DNA from: an uncultured Caryophanales bacterium
GTDB taxonomy: Bacteria > Bacillota_I > Bacilli_A > Acholeplasmatales > Anaeroplasmataceae
DNA length: 9,042 nucleotides
Direction: 5' to 3'
NCBI GenBank assembly: GCA_937885165.1
Contig: CAKZZJ010000178.1
Span: 1 to 9,042 of the forward strand
The notes below the pieces were generated by a model. The model saw only the letters and a list, made by a program, of their open reading frames with translations, searched no databases and had not been told where the DNA came from. Below are positions 1 through 5,493 of this stretch, piece by piece (the stretch's first letter is position 1; each line of letters starts with the position of its first letter). Position numbers and translations under genes: made by a program.

Positions 1-98
1 TCTCTATGCCTTTTTCTTTGTTATATTTCCTTCTTTTATTATTCTATACAAAAATACAAATATTTTTGATTTTATTAAAATATGTAAGGGAATCGAGA

Positions 99-203
99 AT
101 GAAGAAAATCTACCATCATATAAGCATGTTGAAAGAAAATGTTAAAGATGAAAAAAAAGAGAGTTTAAAACAAAATTTAGAGATGCTTTATAAAAATCAT
201 TAA
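99..203 (+). CDS. possible small protein, or the tail of a gene from the left edge
   Basis: This is a 34-residue reading frame with a Lys/Glu-rich, probably helical sequence and no recognisable domain. ATG99 has an AAGGG at 86-90 with 8 nt spacing, which is the only start here with a credible SD. The same frame stays open back to an ATG at 6 and to the window edge. That upstream part would encode a Leu/Phe-rich hydrophobic stretch, but T-rich DNA gives such stretches by chance. It ends in TAA just before the cre-like site of the uracil permease leader. It could be a real micro-protein, the C-terminus of a membrane protein entering from the left, or noise. I cannot name a function. Confidence 0.33.
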   Translation: MKKIYHHISMLKENVKDEKKESLKQNLEMLYKNH

Positions 204-217
204 CGGGTGAAGAGGAT

Positions 218-231
218 GGTAAACGCTTTCA
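218..231 (+). promoter_or_regulatory. cre-like site (CcpA/LacI-family operator)
   Basis: GGTAAACGCTTTCA matches the Bacillus cre consensus TGWAANCGNTNWCA at 13 of 14 positions; only the first base differs. It lies about 160 nt before the uracil permease start and upstream of its candidate promoters, a position compatible with catabolite control. The match is seen in the sequence; binding by CcpA is inferred, and another LacI-family regulator is possible. Confidence 0.5.
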
Positions 232-242
232 AAAAAAATATT

Positions 243-271
243 TTCAAAATATCTAATTTTTTTGTTATCAT
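243..271 (+). promoter_or_regulatory. candidate uraA promoter
   Basis: TTCAAA (243-248) and TATCAT (266-271) are separated by 17 nt and would start transcription near 277, at the foot of the first leader hairpin. A competing choice is TTGTTA (262-267) with TATATA (284-289), spacer 16, which would start near 296 and leave that hairpin out of the RNA. The region is so AT-rich that neither choice is secure. Confidence 0.3.
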
Positions 272-275
272 ATAG

Positions 276-373
276 AGTAAGAATATATACCATTCTTACT
301 TTATTTTAATAGCAGTTTTAATGATTTTAGGGAATTTAAAGTAACTATGGTTATATTTTAAATTCCTTTTTTT
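276..373 (+). promoter_or_regulatory. transcription attenuator in the uraA leader
   Basis: Three pairings can be drawn. Hairpin 1 is AGTAAGAAT (276-284) with ATTCTTACT (292-300), nine perfect pairs around a 7-nt loop. An intrinsic terminator is formed by GGAATTTAAA (331-340) with TTTAAATTCC (357-366), plus an inner TAAC/GTTA stem, followed by seven T (367-373) just ahead of the SD. Between them TTACTTTA (296-303) pairs perfectly with TAAAGTAA (337-344). This third pairing overlaps both other stems, so it could act as an antiterminator. The layout resembles the anti-antiterminator/antiterminator/terminator scheme of pyrimidine genes controlled by PyrR in Bacillus, but I do not see the PyrR-binding consensus. 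The terminator is the firmest part; the switch is inferred. Confidence 0.6.
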
Positions 374-389
374 CTTGGAGGTTGATGAT

Positions 390-1745
390 ATGGAAAAAAT
401 TATTTATAACGTTAGCGACAAACCGCCTGTTGGCAAGCTTCTGTTTGGTTCGTTCCAGCAGTTACTGGCAATACTTGCTGCTACAATTGCCGTACCTAAC
501 ATCATAGGAAACGGTATGAGTACTTCTGCTGCATTATTAGGTGCTGGAGTTGGAACAATTGTTTATTTATTATTCACTAGATTTAAGAGTCCGGTATTTT
601 TAGGTTCCTCATTTTCTTACTTAGGATCTATGGCATCTGCATTCGCAGGCGCTGCATCCATAAGCATTGGTTATTTAGGTCTTATAATGGGAGCCTCATT
701 TGCCGGACTTGTTTATGTTATTTTAGCATTAATAACTAAAAAATTCGGCACAAAGTGGATGGACAAAGTGTTGCCACCAGTAGTCATTGGCCCTGTAGTT
801 TCGATAATTGGTTTAACACTTGCTCCAAATGCAGTATCTGATTTATTTGCAAGTAATGTTGTAAACGGGCATTATATTGCAATGGTTATTGGCTTAATTA
901 CGTTATTTACAACAATAATAGTATCACTTGCTGCTAAGAAAACATTCAAATTAATTCCATTTATTATCGGTATAGGTGCTGGATATGCTTTAGCAGCGAT
1001 ACTTACATTAATCGGTAACCTTGCAGATGTAGACATTCTAAAGATTATAGATTTTTCTAAATTTGAAAATATGAAGTGGGTTCCTGATTTTACATTTGTT
1101 GAAGCATTTAAAGGATTTTCTGATTTTTCTGGTGCAGGTGAGTTTTTTACATACTTTATCACTGTTATAGTAGCCTATATTCCAGTAGCGTTTGTTTCTT
1201 TTGCTGAACATATTGCTGACCATAAAAATTTATCAAGCATTATCGGCAAAGATTTAATCAAAGACCCTGGTCTTGATAAAACATTACTTGGTGATGGTGT
1301 AGGCTCAATTGCAGGTGCTTTCTTCGGGGGATGTCCAAATACAACATATGGTGAATCAATAGGCTGTGTAGCATTATCAGGCAATGCATCTATCTATACA
1401 ATATTTATGGCAGCAATAATGGCTATTATAATATCATTTTTCGCACCATTCATTACTTTGCTTTCAACTATACCCTCATGTGTTATGGGTGGCGTATGTA
1501 TGGCTCTTTACGGATTTATCGCAGTATCAGGATTAAAGATGCTAAAAAATGTTGATTTAAGTGATAATGGTAATATATACATTATATCTGTTATATTAAT
1601 TGCAGGTATCGGTAGTTTTATGTTAACTATAGACAAAGTCACACTAACCCCAGTAGCTTCAGCTCTTATTCTAGGTGTTATTACTAATTTTATAGTAAAT
1701 TTTATCAGAAGGAAAAGACCTGAAAAATCAAATGACAAAGAATAA
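390..1745 (+). CDS. uraA: uracil permease, NCS2 nucleobase transporter family
   Basis: This 451-residue polytopic membrane protein is expected to import uracil by proton symport for salvage to UMP. The NCS2 signature is clear. AEHIADH (272-278) holds the Glu matching the substrate-binding Glu of E. coli UraA. It is followed by the KDPGL and LGDG segments (291-303). FFGGCPNTTYGESIG (311-325) carries the second conserved Glu at 322. About 12-14 hydrophobic segments are visible, and the basic tail (RRKRPEK) is probably cytoplasmic. I chose ATG390 because GGAGG at 377-381 sits 8 nt upstream; an in-frame TTG at 375 lies within that SD and would add only five residues. The gene is monocistronic: an attenuator-like leader and a cre-like site lie before it and a strong terminator after it. 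The motif context favours uracil over xanthine, but specificity within the family cannot be proven from sequence. Confidence 0.9.
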   Translation: MEKIIYNVSDKPPVGKLLFGSFQQLLAILAATIAVPNIIGNGMSTSAALLGAGVGTIVYLLFTRFKSPVFLGSSFSYLGSMASAFAGAASISIGYLGLIMGASFAGLVYVILALITKKFGTKWMDKVLPPVVIGPVVSIIGLTLAPNAVSDLFASNVVNGHYIAMVIGLITLFTTIIVSLAAKKTFKLIPFIIGIGAGYALAAILTLIGNLADVDILKIIDFSKFENMKWVPDFTFVEAFKGFSDFSGAGEFFTYFITVIVAYIPVAFVSFAEHIADHKNLSSIIGKDLIKDPGLDKTLLGDGVGSIAGAFFGGCPNTTYGESIGCVALSGNASIYTIFMAAIMAIIISFFAPFITLLSTIPSCVMGGVCMALYGFIAVSGLKMLKNVDLSDNGNIYIISVILIAGIGSFMLTIDKVTLTPVASALILGVITNFIVNFIRRKRPEKSNDKE

Positions 1746-1762
1746 TTAAATCAGTAAAATAG

Positions 1763-1807
1763 AAAAAAGCTATAAATCCTAGTTTAAAATAAGTTTATAG
1801 CTTTTTT
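1763..1807. terminator. bidirectional intrinsic terminator
   Basis: The 14-base arms AAAAAAGCTATAAA (1763-1776) and TTTATAGCTTTTTT (1794-1807) are perfectly complementary around a 17-nt loop. The T-run on the plus strand ends the uracil permease transcript. The A-run at the left arm gives a T-run on the minus strand, so the same hairpin can end the convergent 65-residue gene. Confidence 0.85.
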
Positions 1808-1843
1808 CATTGATTTTATTATTAAAATTAAAAAGTTAATTCA

Positions 1844-2041
1844 TTAAGCAAGTTTAGAAATCATAAAACGAGAATAATAATTTGCAACATATGTATTTGT
1901 GTTCTCATCTGACAATATTTCTTCTATTTGAACATCCAAGCTTGTAATTAATGAATCAAGATATTTTACAGCACTATCATAAGAATTAAATGTTCTTTTC
2001 TTAATTGGTGTTGTATTATATGTTCCAGATATTGTATACAT
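1844..2041 (-). CDS. small protein of unknown function (65 residues)
   Basis: I do not recognise this protein. It is translated from an ATG with a strong SD (GGAGGT on the minus strand, complement of 2050-2055, 8 nt spacing), and it has its own promoter and shares a strong terminator, so I take it as a real gene. The sequence reads as a short N-terminal strand pair (MYTISGTYN, then KKRTF), an amphipathic helix around residues 20-45 (YDSAVKYLDSLITSLDVQIEEIL), and a C-terminal strand segment (TYVANYYSRFMISKL). It has no cysteines, signal peptide or membrane segment, so it is probably a soluble cytoplasmic protein. It is transcribed alone, convergent with uraA and divergent from prs. A cre-like site lies upstream of its -35. 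The function is unknown and I would not guess one from the neighbours. Confidence 0.75.
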   Translation of the reverse strand: MYTISGTYNTTPIKKRTFNSYDSAVKYLDSLITSLDVQIEEILSDENTNTYVANYYSRFMISKLA

Positions 2042-2071
2042 AATTTTGCACCTCCATTTTTTTCATACACT

Positions 2072-2099
2072 ATCTTACTCTTATTTTTTTGATAGTCAA
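2072..2099 (-). promoter_or_regulatory. promoter of the 65-residue gene
   Basis: Read on the minus strand, TTGACT (complement of 2094-2099) is followed after 16 nt by TAAGAT (complement of 2072-2077). The -35 box matches the consensus at five of six positions and the -10 at four of six. Transcription would start near 2065, shortly before the SD. Confidence 0.5.
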
Positions 2100-2102
2100 T
2101 TC

Positions 2103-2116
2103 TGAAAGCGATTTAC
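2103..2116 (+). promoter_or_regulatory. cre-like site upstream of the 65-residue gene
   Basis: TGAAAGCGATTTAC matches the cre consensus at 12 of 14 positions, with the last two bases off. It sits just upstream of the minus-strand -35 box. Cre sites immediately upstream of a promoter are often activating in Bacillus; that role here is inference. Confidence 0.35.
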
Positions 2117-2337
2117 AAAAATTTATGGAAATGTTTACATTGTTTTTTCCTTATTTTCATTCATTTTCATAAGTGGATTTTTACCTATTTATTATTGTAA
2201 AATTGCTTCATATAAGTATTTTTTAGTTTTTGCCCCTTTTTATAATGATTTTTAATAGTTTTTATCTCATTTTTTCATTTTCATGACTTTCGATTAGCAT
2301 TTGTGTGAAAAATATTTATTTATTTTTTATTTTGAGT
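2117..2337. other. gene-free region between the 65-residue gene and prs
   Basis: This is a T-rich stretch with scattered TTTTCAT motifs and an isolated TATAAT at 2241-2246 that lacks a convincing -35. I see no open frame with an SD, no stable hairpin, no riboswitch core and no tRNA-like fold. Together with the two flanking promoter zones it makes a 331-nt intergenic region. Confidence 0.5.
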
Positions 2338-2343
2338 TATAAT
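2315..2343 (+). promoter_or_regulatory. candidate prs promoter
   Basis: A perfect TATAAT (2338-2343) lies 17 nt after a weak TTTATT (2315-2320). Transcription would start near 2350, giving a leader of only about 23 nt that contains the SD (GGAAGGGTGG, 2354-2363) and no room for an attenuator. Confidence 0.5.
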
Positions 2344-2372
2344 TTTGTTGCAAGGAAGGGTGGTAAAATTTC

Positions 2373-3371
2373 ATGTATAAAATAGTAGCTTTGGATAATG
2401 ATGCACTTTGTAATAATATTTTAAAAAGTTTTAAAAAGGAAGACATAATTGAATATAATATGTCAAAATTCAAAGATGGAGAGATTTTTGTAGAATTGAA
2501 TGAACCAGCGAGAGGCGATGATGTTATTATAGTTTCATCTATTTCAGATCCGGTTAATGATAATTTAATGAAGATACTTATTTGTGCAGATGCATTAAAA
2601 AGGGCATCAGCCAAATCAATTATTCTAATCGCTCCATATTTATCTTATTCTAGGCAAGATAGAAAAACTAGACCATGGCAGCCTATTACAGCAAGGCTTG
2701 TTGCAGACCTTTTACAAACATCAGGTATAACAAGATTAATTACTTTTGATTTACATGCGGCACAGATTGAAGGCTTTTATAGTATTCCTATTGATAATAT
2801 TCCTATTTCAGCTATATTAGGTGCTTTGTGGAGAAAATCATGTCCGCCTAATTTTGATCCGGGCCATGTAGTTGTTGTATCTCCTGATCAAGGTGGCGTA
2901 GTCAGAGCTAGAGCTTTCATGAATAGTGCCAGAATTCCTAATTTAGTTGTAGTAAATAAATATAGAGAAAAAGCTAATGAGATATCCTCTATGCAGATAA
3001 TCGGTGATGTAAAAAATAAAACCGCTATTATCGTTGATGATATGATTGATACAGGCGGAACATTGATGAAATCAGCAAAAGGCCTAAAAGATTTAGGAGC
3101 TAATGATATATATGTATTTGCTACACATGGAGTGTTTTCAGATAACGCAATTGAAAGATTAAGCAACTGTGAATATCTTAAAAATGTAATTGTAACCAAT
3201 ACAATTGACAAGCAAAAAGATTTAATTAACAATAAAATTAATTATGTTGATTTAACTGAAGTAGTAATAGGTATAATAGACACCTTCAGAAATGAAAATA
3301 ATGTAAACAACTTATATAATTATTTAGTTAAATTATCTACTGAGGGCTTCCATATAAATAAAGTTCTTTAA
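2373..3371 (+). CDS. prs: ribose-phosphate pyrophosphokinase (PRPP synthase)
   Basis: This cytoplasmic enzyme transfers pyrophosphate from ATP to ribose 5-phosphate to give PRPP, the precursor for purine, pyrimidine, NAD, His and Trp synthesis. Family landmarks appear in order. FKDGE is at 33-37 and the PVNDNLM core at 60-66. RQDRK at 94-98 is in the ATP site. TFDLHAAQ at 124-131 carries the conserved His128. The flexible loop NKYREK at 195-200 keeps Lys196 and Arg198. The PRPP-binding loop VDDMIDTGGT is at 221-230. The usual SPDHGG is SPDQGG here (170-175). At 332 residues it is longer than the common 310-320, with extra residues at the C-terminus (about 308-332). It is transcribed alone and ends at a strong terminator. 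The upstream uracil permease feeds a pathway that consumes PRPP. Identification is secure; the substitution and tail mark it as a divergent member. Confidence 0.93.
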   Translation: MYKIVALDNDALCNNILKSFKKEDIIEYNMSKFKDGEIFVELNEPARGDDVIIVSSISDPVNDNLMKILICADALKRASAKSIILIAPYLSYSRQDRKTRPWQPITARLVADLLQTSGITRLITFDLHAAQIEGFYSIPIDNIPISAILGALWRKSCPPNFDPGHVVVVSPDQGGVVRARAFMNSARIPNLVVVNKYREKANEISSMQIIGDVKNKTAIIVDDMIDTGGTLMKSAKGLKDLGANDIYVFATHGVFSDNAIERLSNCEYLKNVIVTNTIDKQKDLINNKINYVDLTEVVIGIIDTFRNENNVNNLYNYLVKLSTEGFHINKVL

Positions 3372-3391
3372 ATATTTTTATTAAAAATTTA

Positions 3392-3437
3392 AAAACAGCT
3401 TTATTTGTAATTTTAATTTTACATTTAAAGCTGTTTT
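3392..3437. terminator. bidirectional intrinsic terminator
   Basis: AAAACAGCTTTA (3392-3403) pairs perfectly with TAAAGCTGTTTT (3426-3437), with a further TGTAA/TTACA pairing inside the loop. The T-rich right flank serves prs. The A-rich left flank gives T-rich RNA for the minus-strand operon that ends at 3449. Confidence 0.8.
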
Positions 3438-3448
3438 ATTATGCCTTA

Positions 3449-3799
3449 TTATCCCAAATTCTTAACCCATAGACCATGAATATTGCAAAAAGCATATACT
3501 TCTTCAGGCCTTTCGTTATTATCCAAAACAAATTTGACTTTAGGTTCATCACCTGGTTTTAAATATTTTTTGTAATTCATTTTATTTGTAACTAATATAA
3601 CATACTCAATATAGTGTACTGTCTGCATAGGATGCGGTACTTCTCCTATGCATACGCTAACTACATTCCCCTCTGTTACAACATATGGTATATGTTTTTC
3701 AAATGCTGCATCTTTTGAATTAGCAAGTTCTTCTTTTAAATCTAATACTACATTATCTTCTACTTCAAATACTTTTTCATTTTTTCTATAAAACTTCAT
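3449..3799 (-). CDS. superoxide reductase (desulfoferrodoxin family) lacking centre I
   Basis: This 116-residue cytoplasmic enzyme would reduce superoxide to hydrogen peroxide without making oxygen, the usual defence of anaerobes. The catalytic Fe(His)4Cys site is complete. EKH at 34-36 gives the catalytic Lys35 and ligand His36. HPM gives His56, HYI gives His62, and CNIHG gives Cys105 and His108. The N-terminus starts MKFY, as in class I desulfoferrodoxins, and the stretch ELANSKDAAFEKH aligns with their inter-domain region. The four cysteines of the rubredoxin-like centre I are absent, and residues 1-25 look like a shrunken remnant. I start at ATG 3799-3797 because GGGGG (3809-3813) lies 9 nt upstream; an in-frame TTG at 3820 has no SD. 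The start overlaps the preceding channel gene by 14 nt, which suggests translational coupling. No rubredoxin electron donor is present in the window. Confidence 0.88.
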   Translation of the reverse strand: MKFYRKNEKVFEVEDNVVLDLKEELANSKDAAFEKHIPYVVTEGNVVSVCIGEVPHPMQTVHYIEYVILVTNKMNYKKYLKPGDEPKVKFVLDNNERPEEVYAFCNIHGLWVKNLG

Positions 3800-4463
3800 T
3801 CTTTTTAACCCCCATGCCAAATCTTATTAATAAATTGATTATTATCGCACCAATAGAATTACCTACTGTCGCAATAAATATCGATAGTATAGAATTCCCA
3901 AAATTAGTTATTATTAATCTTGAGGCACCTAAATAATACATGTTGGCTACGCAGTGAGCATAACCTGATACAACGAATGCAGCAACACATAATATTAATC
4001 CTAATACTTTAGTTACAACATCTTTACCCTTATTATATATCTCTACAGCAAAATATACAAGCATACCACAGAAAAATGACTGAATAAGAAGCTGATACCA
4101 TTTGATAGTTCCACCATCAAAATCCAATATTTTAGATTTACCAACTGATAATACTAAATCAGCAAATGTGTCATTAGGATTGATTAATGATGCTAAAAGG
4201 CCAACTACTAAAGCACCAACAAAATTTCCTAGATACATAACTAATAAATCTAATAAAAAATTTTTTTTATTATCAAATATTTTACCTATCTGTCCAGTAT
4301 ATAATTTAAAAGAAAAACCACATACCAAAAGTAACCCGACTGAAAATAAAATTGATCCTAATATTCTGTTATTATAATAACTACAGGCAATATATGCTGC
4401 ACCACCAAAAGCAATAGATATACCAGCAAGTATACCAAGTAAAAAAATTCTTAATTTATTCAT
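3786..4463 (-). CDS. formate/nitrite transporter (FNT) family anion channel
   Basis: This 225-residue membrane protein has six hydrophobic segments typical of the pentameric FNT channels, which pass formate, nitrite or hydrosulfide. Family marks are GISIAFGGAAYIA (14-26), CGFSFKLYTG (48-57, first broken helix), YLGNFVGAL (77-85), CGMLVYFAVEIY (132-143), SGYAHCVANMYYLGA (166-180) with the pore His170, and TVGNSIGAIIIN (199-210). Lys121 lies where E. coli FocA has its conserved pore-entrance Lys. At 225 residues it is shorter than FocA (about 285), mainly because it lacks the N-terminal cytoplasmic helix. It starts at an ATG with AGAGGA upstream, overlaps the acyltransferase stop by 8 nt, and overlaps the superoxide reductase start by 14 nt. 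It ends in TAG, unlike its neighbours. The transported ion cannot be told from sequence. Confidence 0.85.
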   Translation of the reverse strand: MNKLRIFLLGILAGISIAFGGAAYIACSYYNNRILGSILFSVGLLLVCGFSFKLYTGQIGKIFDNKKNFLLDLLVMYLGNFVGALVVGLLASLINPNDTFADLVLSVGKSKILDFDGGTIKWYQLLIQSFFCGMLVYFAVEIYNKGKDVVTKVLGLILCVAAFVVSGYAHCVANMYYLGASRLIITNFGNSILSIFIATVGNSIGAIIINLLIRFGMGVKKNEVL

Positions 4464-5250
4464 TTATATTTTCCTCTTTTTTTATGTAGTTATAATATTC
4501 ATAATTTGAATATTTACTATATTCCACCATAATATTATATGTTTCATCTCTTAATTTTATAGCAGCATCCTTTTTATTTAAAGTTTTATCAGGATATAAA
4601 ACTTGAGATAAGTATCCCGTAATTTTTGGTGTTTTCCCAAATCTTTTTTTATTAAATACATTTGTAAGCACCACTACAGGTACATCAAACTGTATAGCAT
4701 ATTTAAATGACTCATAACGGAAATTTCTTATTTTAGTATAATAAGGCCAGATATGTGCTTCAGGAAATATGGTTATTGTATTTCTTTTATTTTTTAAAAT
4801 ATATTTCATCGCATTTGATAATTCTACATTTCTTTTTAGACTTGATGTTACAGGAAGTGAACCTATTCCTCTTAATAAATGGAGTATCTTAGTTAAACTA
4901 CTTACTTCAGGGCCAGTCAGGATATAATTTCTCTTTCTATAATCAACCATATTTAAGCCAAACGCATCACCAATTATAAGAGCGTGGTTTGCAAAAATCA
5001 GATAGCCTTTATTTCTTAATTTTTTTATTTCCTTTTTATTTTTTATTTTATAGTGGAATTTAATTTTCATGTATAAAAAAGCTATTGGTCTTACAACAAT
5101 CCAATAAAAAATAAAATTAAAAATAACTATAAAGAAATTTTTAGAATATATCTTATATTTTTCTGGTAAAGGATGATTATGATGAATTGTATTACCAAAA
5201 TCATCATTTAATTCATCTTTATATATTATAGTTTCTTGATATTTATACAT
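4456..5250 (-). CDS. divergent PlsC-type acyltransferase
   Basis: This 264-residue protein is probably a membrane-associated lysophospholipid acyltransferase, likely acylating 1-acyl-glycerol-3-phosphate or a related lipid. A hydrophobic segment at about 38-62 precedes the catalytic domain. The catalytic block is NHALIIGDAF (88-97), in which His89 and Asp95 are five residues apart rather than the usual four. The third motif is FPEAHIWPYYTKIRNF (162-177), where classical PlsC has FPEGTRS. PVVVLTNVF at 191-199 corresponds to the family's VPVVPV segment. It is the first gene of a three-gene minus-strand operon. The ATG at 5250 is supported by AAGGGA (complement of 5259-5264) and by a well-placed promoter. 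I recall similar proteins with the same HX5D and PEAHIWPYYT signature in other Bacillota, so the variant probably defines a subfamily rather than a broken enzyme. The exact acyl acceptor is unknown. Confidence 0.75.
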   Translation of the reverse strand: MYKYQETIIYKDELNDDFGNTIHHNHPLPEKYKIYSKNFFIVIFNFIFYWIVVRPIAFLYMKIKFHYKIKNKKEIKKLRNKGYLIFANHALIIGDAFGLNMVDYRKRNYILTGPEVSSLTKILHLLRGIGSLPVTSSLKRNVELSNAMKYILKNKRNTITIFPEAHIWPYYTKIRNFRYESFKYAIQFDVPVVVLTNVFNKKRFGKTPKITGYLSQVLYPDKTLNKKDAAIKLRDETYNIMVEYSKYSNYEYYNYIKKEENINE

Positions 5251-5272
5251 GATTTATTTCCCTTGTTGTTTT

Positions 5273-5301
5273 ATTTTAAATTATTATCTGAAAAATGTAA
5301 A
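5273..5301 (-). promoter_or_regulatory. promoter of the acyltransferase-channel-superoxide reductase operon
   Basis: On the minus strand TTTACA (complement of 5296-5301) is followed after exactly 17 nt by TAAAAT (complement of 5273-5278). Each box matches consensus at five of six positions. The start point would be near 5266, leaving a very short leader that begins at the SD. A long dyad covers the -35 box. Confidence 0.6.
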
Positions 5302-5316
5302 GCGCATTTTACATTT
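5293..5316. promoter_or_regulatory. 24-nt dyad operator over the minus-operon -35 box
   Basis: AAATGTAAA (5293-5301) and TTTACATTT (5308-5316) form a perfect 9-bp inverted repeat around GCGCAT. The left arm contains the -35 box of the minus-strand operon, so a bound dimeric regulator would block or modulate it. I cannot assign the regulator: it does not match PerR, Fur or strict cre consensus. Confidence 0.5.
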
Positions 5317-5411
5317 AAAAATAATAAAATCTCGTTTCAAAATGAATTTTATAAAATTGCATAAAAATCATTCTTTAAAATGACATTTTCTCCCTATTTT
5401 TTGAAAATTTC

Positions 5412-5440
5412 TTTACTTTAGTAAAGTAATTTTGTATAAT
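5412..5440 (+). promoter_or_regulatory. pectinesterase promoter
   Basis: A perfect -10 TATAAT (5435-5440) lies 17 nt downstream of TTTACT (5412-5417), four of six for the -35. Transcription would start near 5447, giving a leader of about 47 nt. Translation is supported by GAAAGGA at 5481-5487, six nt before ATG5494. Confidence 0.65.
5413..5429. promoter_or_regulatory. perfect 17-nt dyad operator at the pectinesterase -35
   Basis: TTACTTTAGTAAAGTAA is a perfect inverted repeat, eight bases each side of a single G. It overlaps the -35 box and spacer, as expected of a repressor operator. The DNA-binding family is unknown to me. Confidence 0.55.
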
Positions 5441-5451
5441 CATTTACAAAT

Positions 5452-5465
5452 AGATAGCGCTTTCT
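5452..5465. promoter_or_regulatory. LacI-family/cre-like operator downstream of the pectinesterase start point
   Basis: AGATAGCGCTTTCT is palindromic at 12 of 14 positions with a central CG typical of LacI-family operators. It matches the cre consensus at 11 of 14. It lies a few nucleotides after the expected transcription start, where a bound protein would act as a roadblock. A dedicated sugar regulator or CcpA would both fit. Confidence 0.45.
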
Positions 5466-5493
5466 ATGAATATGCGCTAAGAAAGGATTAAAA

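Noticed and set aside
231..263. A/T-only hairpin followed by a T-run after the small left-edge frame
   Set aside because: The stem is only A-T pairs with almost no loop, so it is too weak to call a terminator and overlaps promoter-like sequence.
204..389. Purine riboswitch or PyrR-binding loop before the uracil permease
   Set aside because: The conserved purine-riboswitch core and the PyrR consensus are both absent, although an attenuator-like structure is present.
872..1384. Minus-strand open frames opposite the uracil permease
   Set aside because: They lie wholly inside a well-recognised gene, lack SD sites and encode no recognisable protein; they are shadow frames.
2888..3232. 114-residue minus-strand frame opposite prs
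   Set aside because: It is fully nested in prs, whose motifs span the region, and it has no start signals of its own.
3800..3820. TTG start extending the superoxide reductase by seven residues
   Set aside because: It has no SD, while ATG at 3799 has GGGGG at 9 nt and gives the family-typical MKFY N-terminus.
4102..4377. 91-residue plus-strand frame opposite the FNT channel
   Set aside because: It is antisense to a clear membrane protein gene and has no SD or promoter.
5345..5358. Perfect palindrome AATTTTATAAAATT in the divergent spacer
   Set aside because: It is made only of A and T, in very AT-rich DNA, and is not placed on either promoter; chance is a sufficient explanation.
296..5429. 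The octamer TTACTTTA and its complement occur in both the uraA leader and the pectinesterase operator
   Set aside because: An A/T-rich 8-mer can recur by chance in 9 kb, and the arms are 33 nt apart in one place and adjacent in the other; I do not claim a shared regulator.
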